Below are positions 1 through 10,113 of a DNA stretch of 64,000 nucleotides, one piece after another (the first letter of the stretch is position 1; each line of letters starts with the position of its first letter). The stretch comes from Termitomyces sp. T153. Its lineage: Eukaryota > Basidiomycota > Agaricomycetes > Agaricales > Lyophyllaceae. The translations under genes and the position numbers were made by a program. Location: assembly GCA_018296165.2 (NCBI GenBank), contig JACKQL020000114.1:1-64000 (forward strand), given 5' to 3'. The notes beneath the pieces were generated by a model. The model was given only the letters and a program-made list of their open reading frames with translations. It was not told where the DNA came from and did not search any database.

Positions 1-16
1 TGAATGAATGAATGAG
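1..16 (-). repeat. Simple tetranucleotide tail at the 3' end of the LINE
   Basis: The window opens with TGAA repeated on the plus strand, which is TTCA repeats in the sense of the minus-strand LINE. It lies about 370 bp beyond the ORF2 stop. Short tandem-repeat tails instead of poly(A) are known from several LINE clades. The tail is cut by the window edge, so its length and the target-site duplication cannot be seen. Confidence 0.6.
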
Positions 17-382
17 CTCTGTTTATACCGCCGGCAAGCCACAATACAGGGCTAAGAGGCGGGGGTAGAGTGACTACTCTACTCCGGTAGTAAGTAATGT
101 TGTGCGTTGTAGTGTAATGTGTAGTGTAATGTTTGGTATTAGAACTCTCCTCGCAGATTTTTGTGTGGCGAGTATATGGCGCGGTCACGTCGCGAAAGAC
201 CTGGGCAAGACATGTGTTGTCGGTTGGTGTCTTCGGATGGCATTTCTCCCTAGCCTTCGCGTACGCGGGGTGTCTTGACCTCCCGTGGTGTGTGGGTCCG
301 CGCTTCGCCTCTCGTGTCCTTCAGTTTTTCGTGCTGTGTCCCCTCTTGCATTTCCCCTCTGTCCTTCTCTCCCTTCCTCCTT

Positions 383-3300
383 TCACTCCCCTGTGCCTCG
401 CCTCTCCTCCCTTACCTCCCTCTCCATTCCATATCTCTCCATCCTGTCCCACCAAGCTTCCTCTTCTTCCTCATTTTCTTCATCATCGATCTTTGGTTCG
501 GCCTTTTTCTCTCTTGCTTTCCCTGTTTTCGTGAATGCGCCGGTCTTCCCGAGGAATTTTGCCATTGCTTCGAGGCCGGCTTTTGTGCCCAGCAGAGTCC
601 CCAACTCCAGTTGTTCATCCGCATCTCGTAGTATCTCCCGGAATGCTTCGTGGTCCGGGCATTCCTGTATAACATGTTCGCGAGTTTGGAATCTCTCTCC
701 GCATGGGCATCCTATACTCTCGTCAGGCACAAATTTAGCGTAGTATTCACCTATGAATGCGTGTTTCGTTCTGCATTGTGTGAGCCTGCTGAATACCTCC
801 CTTGGTGTGTGCACCACGTGTTCTCTCGGTTTCCACCTCGGGTGGAGGTTGTCTGCGATGGCGAATCCCCCGGTGCGGGGTGCCTTCTGCCAACCTTTCA
901 CCCACTTTTCTAGCGCTTCCTCCTTTGTTGTCCTCTTGGCGTTCATGTACGTTGTATGGTCAGGTGTCCATTTCTCCGCTCCCTCCTTGGCCTCCTTGTC
1001 CGCCCGTTCGTTGCCCGTCACCTCCTCGTGTCCCGGGCACCACTCAATGCTTACCGTCCTATCGTCTCCCCTTTCTAAGAAGTCGTCCACCGTTTTTGTG
1101 ATGCTGATCATGTGTGATTGTCCGGGTCTCGGCTTCGGTTCGTATGACGAAGTTACCGCTGCTGAGTTGTCAGCGAAGACGTGGATGTGTTTGACTTGCC
1201 TTTGTGTATTCGTATACTCCACGGCCGCCCTGGTCGCTTTTTCAATCCCTGTCAGTTCAGCGTCATAAACTTCTGCCTTGCTGCCAAGGCCTCCCATTCC
1301 TGCGAATACTTCCCTACCCATGTAATATCCTACCATGCCCCAGCCCACTATCCTGCTGCTCTCGGGTTGCTTCTTTTCCTTCATGGAGCCGTCCGAGTAG
1401 ACAACAATCCGGGTCGGGTCTGCCACCAGCTTCTTTAGCCTATTGTTGTGTCGTTTAGCTTCCTCTTTCTTCTTGGCATTTTTTGGTGCTCCCATAATCA
1501 ATAGTCTGTTTCCGAGATCCCTCGCCGTTCTCCGCCATGGGGGCGATATGAATGGGTCTATGGTCTCACCCTCTGTAGGTCTGTACGTCATCCTTGTTAA
1601 TCTCTCTAGTTGGTTGAGTTTGCATTTCGTCGCGTGATTCCTGCGTGTCAGTTTCCTGGAGGGCAGCGGGGGAGGATTTATCGCTTTCTCCATTTGTCTC
1701 CATTCCTCCGGCAGTCTCTCGATTATCGGGTTCGTGCTCTTTAGTCTGTGTAACCTGTTGGCATACCCTACGGACATCATGTTTAGAGTGATGTCAAGGG
1801 GCGGTACTGCCATGTCGACCTCTAGCGCCCTTGTTGGCGTGGTTCTAAAGGCTCCCGCCATGTGCCGTAGCGCTTCGTTCTGGACTTTGGTCAGCTTCTC
1901 GGTGTGGGCTTTCTTACCTGTCCACCAGGCCGGGCTCGCGTATGTCATGATCGGTACTACGCATGCTCGGTACATTGTACGTAGCTGGGTCTGGCTGATG
2001 CCTCTGATCGTGTTGGCCAGGATGCGAGTCCTGGTCGCTACGTTCTTCGCTTTTTGGGCAATCTTTTGTACATGCTGGTTAAAGGTGAGCTTTCTGTCAA
2101 TGTGCAGACCTAGGATTCTTATCGTCTCCTTCGCTTGGATTTCTGCCTCTGAGCCGTCTGGCATCGGCAGTTTGACCAGAGGGGAATGTCCCCTGTCTTT
2201 TCTCCAGGAGTGGTGCATCAGTTCAGTCTTCTCCGGGGCCGTCGATAGTCCTACGTCAGTTAGCCACTTATTTATAAAGATGAACTCTCGTCTCAGGATG
2301 GCGACGTTGGTGTCCAGTGAGCCTGAAGAGACCCGAAGTGTCCCATCGTCAATGTACATGTTGAGTGTTGTGGCTGTCGGGTCGCTCTTTTTGGATCTTG
2401 TTCGTGCCGTGGCCTGTCTGTTCTGTCTCGCTACCATTAGTTCTAGAACCTCGCTTCCGTAAATAATCGAGAGAATGGGGGATACTGGTGATCCTTGTGG
2501 TATACCGTTCTTTACCGACTTCATCTCACTTCTGATCCCGTCTAGGCAGACTGCCGCTTGTCTCTCGCTTAGGAAAGAGTCTGTCCACCTCACGAGTGGC
2601 AGCGGTATGCCCTTCCGTCTCATTTCCCTGAGGAGTCTCGCATGGTTGACATTGTCGAAGAAACCTGAGATGTCAAACGTCAGCACCGATGTTACTTTAC
2701 CATGGTTACGAGCCGCTTGGATGTCTTCTATATGTGTGAGTAGTGCGTCAGTGGTGGAGCTGCTCGGGCGTCCCCCAAACTGTGTTGGGGGAACCAAGTC
2801 CCCGTGCCCTACTAGGTAGCTCAGCCGCCTCGCCACAATACCTTCCAGTACCTTCCCTAAGCATTCGAGTAACTGGATTAGCCTATATGCCCTAGGCTCT
2901 GAGTAGTCCGGTTTGTTCGGTTTTCTGAGTGCGACGGCCACTGCTTTCCTCCACGGTCTAGGGTGGTGGCCCGTTTTGACGCAGTGGTGCATGAGTGCGT
3001 ATATCACATCCTCCTCCTCTTCCCATGCCCATCGTACCGTCTGGAATGATTGTTGGCTGACTCCTGGGGCTTTCTTCGTGCTGTGTCTGTATACTTCCTC
3101 CTTTACTTCGCTTTTCGTTATTCCCGTGTGTGGGAGGTCTTTTGGCTGTTGGTTTATCAGGTCTGGCCGTTCGTTACTTGCCAATGTTGGAGGCGGTTTG
3201 AAGAGGGCTTCGCGCAGTGCGTCGCACTTGTCTTCGTGTTCAACTGCCAGACTGTTGTCCTGCCTCTTGATGGCCGGTGAGGGGTAGTTTCTCGTGCCCT

Positions 3301-4513
3301 TCGACCAACCCCTCAGACCCCACATTGTTGTCTCCGTCGCTTTCTCTAGGGTCTCTGTGATCCAGTTTGACTTCGCGTGTTTGTACAGCCTGCGAAAGTA
3401 GTTAGTGGTCTTACGTATTTCCTTGTTTATGGCGGGGTTCTGTTCCCCCCAACGTTCCTTGAATGCACGTTGATCTTCCCATAGGGCCATTCTTCTACTG
3501 TTTGCCTTGCTTAGCTCTTCGGACCACCATGGTCTACCTTTGTCCGATGGCTTCTTCTCCTTCGCTGTGTTGGCTGTTGCCTCCTCCATCGCTCTGGTGA
3601 TCAGCTCTACGTCTACATCTAGGTCTTCTGGGGAGCGGTCAGCTTCCAATACACACAGTGCTTCCCACCTTTCCCTGTGTTTTGACATCTCATTCTCGAA
3701 GATGTCTTTCCAGTCATCCGGATTGGTGTCTTTTAAGTTGTATTTTCTGCCCGTTGGATCCTGTATTTCCGTACAGCCGTGGTCGATCGTCCACCTCAGG
3801 GCAAAGTGATCTGAGCCACACGCCAGTTCTGGATCTATCGCCCACTCTTTGGTCGCATCTAGTTCTATGGCCTCTGCGTTCGTCCAAGTCAGGTCGAGTA
3901 CCGATGTCGCTCCTCGTCTCCGGTGTTCATGGTATGTGCAAGCTCCCTTCTCATTGATCAATGCGTAGTTTTGGCTTTGCATCCAGTCGACCAGGTTTTG
4001 GGTCTTTTCGCTAGGTCGGGGGTCGTCCTTGCTCCACATCGGGTGGTGCTGGTTCCAATCCCCACTGATGATCACTGGGCTACCCTGTGGTAGTCGTATC
4101 TCTTGCAGTCTTTCTGACGCGTCTCTGCTCACGTCACCTTGCTCCGTTCCTCTCGGTTGGCTGTATACGTTAGCAATGGTTACTGTGGGGTAGTTTGCCT
4201 GTGTTACGTCTAGGACTTGTATGTCCAGGTCTTTGGCCAGGTCTGATCTTAGCGTGACCGAGAAGTCCAGACGTCTTTTTATATACGCCATCACTCTCGG
4301 TCTCTTGTCTACGGGGATGGTAGTAGTAGGTAAGATGGGGGTCCACGTACTTAAGCTTGCTGGCCCTCGTTGGCCGTTCCCAATCTCGCCCCACCATGGT
4401 TCTGTCACTAGTATTATGTCGAATTTGTCTATAAACGTATTTAGCATTGTGTGGCATACTGTGTTGCTCCGGTTAGTATTGAGCTGTGCAATTCGTATTG
4501 GTGCTGTTTTCAT
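383..4513 (-). CDS. LINE ORF2: endonuclease, reverse transcriptase and RNase H
   Basis: This 1376-residue polyprotein nicks target DNA and copies the element RNA in place. The endonuclease/exonuclease/phosphatase domain covers residues 1-241, with LNTNRS near 11, TEPWW near 37, GDWN at 151-154 and the catalytic SDH at 234-236. The reverse transcriptase runs from about 520 to 800, with DISGFFD at 614-620, NGIPQGSP at 669-676 and catalytic YIDD at 720-723. RNase H lies at about 1030-1180 with the acidic set D1041, E1086, D1115 and D1172. A CCHC-like knuckle sits at 1269-1285 and the tail is very acidic. Its ATG overlaps the ORF1 stop as ATGA, so reinitiation is the likely route to translation. 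Length and domain order are complete for an RNase H-bearing LINE. Confidence 0.95.
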   Translation of the reverse strand: MKTAPIRIAQLNTNRSNTVCHTMLNTFIDKFDIILVTEPWWGEIGNGQRGPASLSTWTPILPTTTIPVDKRPRVMAYIKRRLDFSVTLRSDLAKDLDIQVLDVTQANYPTVTIANVYSQPRGTEQGDVSRDASERLQEIRLPQGSPVIISGDWNQHHPMWSKDDPRPSEKTQNLVDWMQSQNYALINEKGACTYHEHRRRGATSVLDLTWTNAEAIELDATKEWAIDPELACGSDHFALRWTIDHGCTEIQDPTGRKYNLKDTNPDDWKDIFENEMSKHRERWEALCVLEADRSPEDLDVDVELITRAMEEATANTAKEKKPSDKGRPWWSEELSKANSRRMALWEDQRAFKERWGEQNPAINKEIRKTTNYFRRLYKHAKSNWITETLEKATETTMWGLRGWSKGTRNYPSPAIKRQDNSLAVEHEDKCDALREALFKPPPTLASNERPDLINQQPKDLPHTGITKSEVKEEVYRHSTKKAPGVSQQSFQTVRWAWEEEEDVIYALMHHCVKTGHHPRPWRKAVAVALRKPNKPDYSEPRAYRLIQLLECLGKVLEGIVARRLSYLVGHGDLVPPTQFGGRPSSSTTDALLTHIEDIQAARNHGKVTSVLTFDISGFFDNVNHARLLREMRRKGIPLPLVRWTDSFLSERQAAVCLDGIRSEMKSVKNGIPQGSPVSPILSIIYGSEVLELMVARQNRQATARTRSKKSDPTATTLNMYIDDGTLRVSSGSLDTNVAILRREFIFINKWLTDVGLSTAPEKTELMHHSWRKDRGHSPLVKLPMPDGSEAEIQAKETIRILGLHIDRKLTFNQHVQKIAQKAKNVATRTRILANTIRGISQTQLRTMYRACVVPIMTYASPAWWTGKKAHTEKLTKVQNEALRHMAGAFRTTPTRALEVDMAVPPLDITLNMMSVGYANRLHRLKSTNPIIERLPEEWRQMEKAINPPPLPSRKLTRRNHATKCKLNQLERLTRMTYRPTEGETIDPFISPPWRRTARDLGNRLLIMGAPKNAKKKEEAKRHNNRLKKLVADPTRIVVYSDGSMKEKKQPESSRIVGWGMVGYYMGREVFAGMGGLGSKAEVYDAELTGIEKATRAAVEYTNTQRQVKHIHVFADNSAAVTSSYEPKPRPGQSHMISITKTVDDFLERGDDRTVSIEWCPGHEEVTGNERADKEAKEGAEKWTPDHTTYMNAKRTTKEEALEKWVKGWQKAPRTGGFAIADNLHPRWKPREHVVHTPREVFSRLTQCRTKHAFIGEYYAKFVPDESIGCPCGERFQTREHVIQECPDHEAFREILRDADEQLELGTLLGTKAGLEAMAKFLGKTGAFTKTGKAREKKAEPKIDDEENEEEEEAWWDRMERYGMEREVREERRGTGE

Positions 4514-6357
4514 AGTGATTGTACGTTACCGGAGGCGTTTGTTGTCACTCCTCCACTCATCTCTATGTCCATTTCCGCCCAGAAATCCTCTTCCTGTTGG
4601 TTCAGTAGGTTCTCGAGCGCCATGTACTTATTTGTCGTGTTCGTCGTTTCAGCCTGTCGTTCCCTTGTGTCCTTGTCAGCGTTGTTGGCGTTCACTGGCC
4701 CTGGTGTGGTACGGCCCCCCCCATTCTGAGGTTCTGACCATCCCTCGGCGCCGATTGCTCTTCCTGTATTCGTTTTCTTTGCTCCCTTCCTCTTTCTCAC
4801 CGGTCTCCCTCCTTCCACCGCATCCTCGTCCTTTTCTCTTGTCAGCATCTGGTACCTTTTCCTCTCGGGGCAGTTCCTCTCCGTTGCTGGGTGTTCACCC
4901 CCGCAGTTAGCGCATTTCGGGATGTCCTCAAGACTCACCAGGTTGTCCTCGTCCATCCTCCCTTCTGCTGCCCCTGCTTTCTGTGCTGCGACTCCCCCAT
5001 GATCCGCTTCGCTGTGCGCACCCGCACATTTCCTGCATTTCGTGGGGTTCCTGCATTTGGAAGCGTGGTGTCCGAGGGACCAGCATTTACTGCATTGCAG
5101 TACAGGTGGTCGATCGGCGTGGTGTACCACTTCACAAAACTTTGTGTACATGGCGATGTAGCGTGCTGCTAGCATGGCTTTTGCATCATCTTCCCTGGCG
5201 AATTCCAGTACCATCGACGAGTACTCCTTCTGTCGTAGGTCCGTCTCGGCGCGCATCCACCTGGGTTTGCCCATCAGGTTCACCTTCGTCATGATCGGAT
5301 TGAATCTTCTGATCTCCTCCAGTAGGTCTTCGGGGGTGTTGACGAAGCCGTGTCCATCCCTTCCTGTCCATACCCCGTTTACCCTGACCTTGAATCGTCT
5401 GTCATCTGTGAGCATATCGATGGTGTGGGCCGGCACCCCGAAAATGTCGATGAATTTGTCCGCGTGCTGTTTCAACTCTTCGCCCCTTTGGTCTTCGCGA
5501 AGCATAACTACTAGGTTTTGGTTGTAGTTGTATTGTGCGGAGGCTACACACAGGTGCTTCGCGGCGGGCGATTGTGATAGGCGTTTGTTGATTAAGTTGA
5601 CTAGCTTTCGTGGGTTTAGGAGGTTGGAATCAAACTTCTCTCCTCGCGGGATTACGATTAGGCGTGCTGGGTGGTATTGGTCTCTCGGTGAGCGGGGGGA
5701 TGTCTGCTGGCGGTATTGGGTTTGTGCTGTCTGGTGCGTGGTGGACTTTGTGGGTTTGTAGGTCGGGCCTGTTGCGACTACCGTCTTCACCCCTTGTGCC
5801 TCTGTTGGGTCACTTCCGATCTTTCCTTTCTGCGTCAGTTCGCCTTCCTGGCGCTTCACCAGTATGTCTACAGCCTTTGACAGGTCTTGGACAGCTGAAC
5901 GTAGCTCGGCGGTTTCCTGTAGTGCGCGCGCGGAATCAGCTTCGCTTTCTCCACTGTGCTTCTCACCTGCTGCAACGAGTTCTGGTAAAATCTTTCGTGC
6001 CACCTCGTATGCCAAATCTAATGTTTTGTTGTTCCACGTGTGGTGGTCAGAGTACTTTTGCAGTTCCCTGCGCAGGTTCTCGAGTTGACTTTCCACTATC
6101 GCTTCGTTTTTCACCATTGTTCTGGTCTCTGTATCCGAATCCTCTTCCGTGTCGGTGTAGTCCCCCGGGCGACGTCTCGGTCTCACTGGCGTTCTCGGTT
6201 CCTGGTCGCCTTGTTGGCCGAAAACGTCTTCGTCCCTCTGTTTGCGCCGGCCGAGTACCGGCCTCGCGGGTGAGGTGCTTATGATATTGCCTGTATTTCC
6301 TTCTGGGGGCCTGTCCTGTGTCCCCATTGCCTGTTTTTTAACTCTTTCGCTATACAT
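4510..6357 (-). CDS. LINE ORF1: Gag-like nucleic-acid-binding protein
   Basis: This 615-residue protein probably coats the LINE RNA. The N-terminal third is charged and disordered, residues 85-170 look helical and may form a coiled coil, and residues 230-420 form the conserved fungal LINE ORF1 core. Three zinc knuckles follow: a classical CX2CX4HX4C at 422-435, a CX2CX3HX4H variant at 441-453 and a CX2CX3HX6C at 482-496. The first ATG is at 6357; a second in-frame methionine at residue 11 could be used instead. The stop TGA at 4512-4510 shares bases with the ORF2 start. The frame is intact. Confidence 0.9.
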   Translation of the reverse strand: MYSERVKKQAMGTQDRPPEGNTGNIISTSPARPVLGRRKQRDEDVFGQQGDQEPRTPVRPRRRPGDYTDTEEDSDTETRTMVKNEAIVESQLENLRRELQKYSDHHTWNNKTLDLAYEVARKILPELVAAGEKHSGESEADSARALQETAELRSAVQDLSKAVDILVKRQEGELTQKGKIGSDPTEAQGVKTVVATGPTYKPTKSTTHQTAQTQYRQQTSPRSPRDQYHPARLIVIPRGEKFDSNLLNPRKLVNLINKRLSQSPAAKHLCVASAQYNYNQNLVVMLREDQRGEELKQHADKFIDIFGVPAHTIDMLTDDRRFKVRVNGVWTGRDGHGFVNTPEDLLEEIRRFNPIMTKVNLMGKPRWMRAETDLRQKEYSSMVLEFAREDDAKAMLAARYIAMYTKFCEVVHHADRPPVLQCSKCWSLGHHASKCRNPTKCRKCAGAHSEADHGGVAAQKAGAAEGRMDEDNLVSLEDIPKCANCGGEHPATERNCPERKRYQMLTREKDEDAVEGGRPVRKRKGAKKTNTGRAIGAEGWSEPQNGGGRTTPGPVNANNADKDTRERQAETTNTTNKYMALENLLNQQEEDFWAEMDIEMSGGVTTNASGNVQSL

Positions 6358-6680
6358 CTGTACTGCGAGGGTAATCCTCTCCCTGTCCCAACCGTGGGAA
6401 AATTACAGTCAGGTGGTGGTAGCGGATCTCAGGTGCAATACAAGATGAATGGAGTACGGACCATATCGAGCATCGGAACCAAATAGAAAATCGAGAGATT
6501 TGAGATTTGATACGTTGTCTTCAGTTTGTTTATCCATCTTGTCGACGTCCCTGCTCTTTGGGACCAGGGTCCAGATCGAACCTAATCTCATTCTTAGCGG
6601 GACAGATATTCACGCTGGAATCGTACTGTTTAAGAAGTCCAAAAATCTCATTCTCAGACTCCTTAACGCCCCCCAAAACG
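6358..6680. other. LINE 5' leader and promoter-proximal DNA of the Zn2Cys6 gene
   Basis: The left part belongs to the LINE 5' untranslated region; the rest is the upstream region of the plus-strand gene starting at 6681. I see no further gene. Base composition changes from GC-rich to AT-richer near 6430-6450, my best estimate of the LINE boundary. Confidence 0.4.
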
Positions 6681-8277
6681 ATGTCCTTCGATAATGTGCA
6701 GATAGCTGACAATTTGTCTTGTCTCAATTCTCCACGCCAGCTGCTCCCGTACCCGATCTCTCGCCATGAAGCTGAGCTTCACTGGGAAAAGACCCGCCAA
6801 GAGGTAGGAAGCATCCTTTCTTATTTTGTTTTATAGTTCATCACAGTGTCTATCAGGTGCGAGACCGCATTGCAGCTCTTCCCAATTCGTCCTTCCAAAA
6901 GACTATGCTAGAAGAAGATGAACGGTTTTACGCCACCTTCCCCCAGGCACGACAGGCCGCGATCAATGCTTGGATTGCGCAAGAATTCCCTTATGCGCCT
7001 TGGGCACAACCATCGTCTTCTACTTACGAGGGTATTGACTGCGGTGGCTTACCAAAAGTCTACACTCCGTCTGTCCATGCTCATCCCGTGCCAGACTTCT
7101 CCACGTTTACTCTGGCCAATGCCCTCGCTTTATCGCCCTCTCAGGCTTCTGGCCCCGAGGTACCCGCACAACTTCCCCTGACTATTGTTTACGACGCATC
7201 AACCAAAGCCATTGAACGCAATTCCAACACGAGCTCTATCGATCACATTTCTAGTAATCGTGCAAGATCGTCTCAGGGTTGCGACTCAAACAAACAAGGT
7301 CCCGTTTCAGAGATCGTCTCGGTATGTTGACTCAATTGACCATCGAGTCTGTGTCACTGATTGTCCATTCATTCTTATTTAGAAGCCTTGCGATATGCCG
7401 ACACCGTGCGACCAAGAGCGAGTCTTCTTGGCCCTCCAGGTTGTGGCCCCTGCTCGACGAACCAGGCCAGCTCGGTCCACACGGAAAGTCAACCCTCGTC
7501 CGCCGCCATATACACCTTTAAAACCAGAAAAGCGAGAAAATGCTTATCCATCAACGTTCTTCGCAACTCCTCCCGAGTCTACTCGCACTTCCTCACCTAT
7601 TTCGCCGCCATTTGACCAACCACAGTACACTGGTGATTGGGAGGCTGATGCTATCGCTACTGCCGAATATCTGCAAAAATCAGAGAGGACTCTGATGCAT
7701 GGTGCTGAGAAGCCGACTTTCTCAGTCCTGCCTCCCCACTCTAAGGAATCTTATGCCGACGTCTCACCAACCTGTGCGCGGCGTTTCTCGTCACGCAAAA
7801 ACCACCCTTCATCTCATCCACGCCATCGCTCTAACATGCCATCTAAGCTGCTGGCCTCAGGCCAGCAACTGACCTTCCCTGTGCCGCGCAAGCGTGCCAA
7901 GCTCCTGAGGGATAAGGATGGCAAGCCGGTCATGGCTTGCTTGTTCTGCCGTGGCAGGAAGATTGCGTGTGGTCCGCCACCGGCGGGGAGCGATGATCCC
8001 ACATGCAAGTAAGTGAACTCCTGTCAAGTCTCCTTGTCGGCAAATACTTATATTGTCTATCGTTAGTCAATGCGCTCGCCGTGGCCTCGCGTGCCACTAT
8101 CCTGCTGAAAGCCGCCGTGGACAGCGCAAGAGAAAAACCGCCTTCATCAATGCCCAGTCAAACGATGTAACAACGCTGTTGAAATTGTATCGCAAGGCTA
8201 CATTGAAAGACGATGATCTCCATCTTATGTCGGATGAGTCAGATTTTGAATGGGATGGCCGTGATCTAAAATCCTAG
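6681..8277 (+). CDS. Zn2Cys6 zinc-cluster protein, probable transcription factor
   Basis: Four exons join in frame: 6681-6803, 6857-7321, 7383-8008 and 8067-8277, giving 474 residues. The fungal zinc cluster lies near the C-terminus: Cys382, 385 and 392, an 11-residue linker, then Cys404, 407 and 414 (two CX2CX6C halves). Such clusters bind two zinc ions and read short DNA half-sites, so a nuclear transcription factor is likely. The last intron falls inside the cluster, and the full motif appears only after splicing. The basic tail after Cys414 (RRGQRKRKK-like) could act as a nuclear localisation signal. The first 380 residues are polar and proline/serine-rich without a recognisable domain. 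Targets are unknown. The start ATG gives an in-frame first exon with a good donor. Confidence 0.8.
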
Positions 8278-9173
8278 GTCTTTTCACATTTCTTCATCAT
8301 TTTGATCCTTTTTTCTTGATTGGCTTTCTTGTGTTTTCTGAATCTAATGTGCTAGCATGTGCAAAGAAGTTGCTGTCGAATCCTGCATCGCTTTTCTTGG
8401 AAAATTATACTCGTTGCTTTGACTAATGTTTGGCTGCGGCCTTGCTGTTACCCCAGAAATAGTGTACATATGTATTATATAGCATGTATATAATCCAATA
8501 CTGTGTATATACTCAAAGATAAAAATGTCTTCGGAATTTAAGATGCTTTTACAGTGGGATGGCTGATACATATATGGACAAATAGAAAATTTCTACAGTT
8601 TAAAGAAGCAGGAATACACGATCGCATTGAACGCTATGTGCGAATGTTATCGATATGATATTGAACACGGAAACTAAATAACCCATGATCGTACAGTACA
8701 AGTCATTAGCTTGGCACGCCACATTCATTACATGTGATGGCTCTCGAGCCAATGTCGGAGACCGGTACCTCCCACCAAACAGTGTCGACGTTCAGACGAT
8801 TTTCACGTGCATGGCGTCATCTGCACGGGTACTTCATGCCGGCGGGTTAGTAATGTGTGGGTACGCGCCATGTGATCGCAAATGACCTAGAAGGCTGTAA
8901 AGATCAAAAATAGTTTTTGGCGTAGGATGGAAGCTGTCGCGGTGACCTCTAAATGGAGTGGGTGTTAACGTCATGGTCATGCGTCCCAATCTATCCCAAG
9001 TTTGTTCACAAAGATTGTCCGACTCGCGTACGGTATCATGTAGATGGAAGTCGATGCATTTTGTGAGAAGACTAGTGATACACGTTGATAATCATATACT
9101 TGCATGTAAAAATTGTTTAGGGTGATGAATGAAAGTTACTAGGTCTGAAAATACGAAAGTACGTCTTTAATAC
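8278..9173. other. Intergenic region between convergent genes
   Basis: This holds the 3' flanks of the Zn2Cys6 gene (+) and COA1 (-). Short ORFs occur on both strands but none has a recognisable motif or splice-supported extension. Confidence 0.5.
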
Positions 9174-10015
9174 CTATGCGGGTTTGGCATCCACCAAGAC
9201 AACAGTTCCATCATCACATATAACCTTGAATCGTACTGAGGAGACGTTAAATGAGTTTCAATATCCCACGAGAAACAGTACGTACATATTGTGAAAGGAA
9301 CACCCTTTTCCTTGCGAATGCTGGTGAAGTAAAGTGTCCCAGCGCCTGGACGAAACAAGATTAGACCAATTACCGAGCCTTGGGAGTAACACACCTTTAG
9401 AGCCCTTGATTCGGAAGCTAACATCAACGTTCCCTTGCAATTGGCTAATCTGGACGCATCATGCTGTCAACAAAACAAAGTTCTGAATGAACATCAAATT
9501 TACCTTGCCGTGAATCAGAGGGTCACCATTTAACCACCACTCCGGTTGTGGCCTAATCGCTTCTCCCAAAACTTCCTTCAATTTTTCGTCTTCCCGGACA
9601 GATCTCATTATCTGCCGTACCACAGAACTTGATATCATTTCTTGATTTGTGACGTATGTCATGAATGCAACCCAAGCTGCAACCCCGAAGACAAGAGCGC
9701 CAACGACAGTAGGCCACCGTTTCTATTGATCAGTCAATAACTTGACAAAAAATCTGAAATTCTATGAGGTACTTTGATGCGTGGAAGTTCGCGCGTAGGC
9801 GGATGTTTGGCATAGTACGACTGTGGCTGAGAGGTTGCGGAGAAGGTTTCGACGATGGGCTCGGGCCGTATCGGGGGTGGTTGTCGACGTAGTTCTGAGT
9901 AGTTTCGTGTGGCGAAAATGTAAGCACGCGTTAATTGTGGCGCAATTTGCCGCGACGTGGAGGCTTTGACAAGCAAAGACATATCACGGTCGAGTGTCGC
10001 AAAAAAGCTTCGCAA
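9174..10015 (-). CDS. COA1: Cytochrome c oxidase assembly factor 1 (Coa1/Tim21-like)
   Basis: Five exons (9773-10015, 9504-9722, 9395-9449, 9286-9345, 9174-9235) join in frame to 212 residues. Coa1 is a mitochondrial inner-membrane protein that acts on newly made Cox1 during complex IV assembly. The N-terminus is basic and hydroxylated like a mitochondrial presequence; a methionine at residue 12 is an alternative start. One membrane helix follows at about 84-102 (WPTVVGALVFGV region). The matrix/intermembrane domain shows family motifs NGDPLIHGK, then QGNVDVSFRIKGSKGAGTLY and TSIRKEKG. Intron 2 uses an acceptor that restores the VDVSFRIKG reading. The first base of the gene lies only 98 bp from the divergent gene at 10114. 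Confidence 0.82.
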
Positions 10016-10113
10016 GGGTGATGGGTACCGAGACTAGAACCTCACAATCAAACATGTACAAATATGGCCCCTCGTCATCCTGAACGACGACGAGCGCCAT
10101 TTTTATCACGACG
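10016..10113. promoter_or_regulatory. 98-bp divergent intergenic region (COA1 / coiled-coil gene)
   Basis: The start codons of COA1 (minus) and the gene at 10114 (plus) are separated by only 98 bp, so this short stretch must hold both 5' leaders and a shared or bidirectional promoter. No specific operator motif is evident. Confidence 0.45.

Larger units (their letters stand above)
1..6430 (-). mobile_element. Full-length two-ORF LINE (non-LTR retrotransposon)
   Basis: This element reads on the minus strand. A 5' leader from about 6430 is followed by a Gag-like ORF1, an overlapping ORF2 (endonuclease, reverse transcriptase, RNase H), a 3' UTR of about 370 bp and a TTCA-repeat tail. Both ORFs are open with no stop or frameshift and all key catalytic motifs are present, so it may be a recent, possibly active copy. 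CpG dinucleotides are plentiful, unlike the LTR elements at the other end of the window. An apurinic-type endonuclease combined with RNase H and CCHC knuckles fits the Tad1/I-like fungal LINE groups. The exact 5' end is uncertain because no target-site duplication is visible. Confidence 0.9.

Noticed and set aside
133..3957. Many plus-strand frames across the LINE
   Set aside because: They are shadows of the long minus-strand ORF2, with no motifs of their own.
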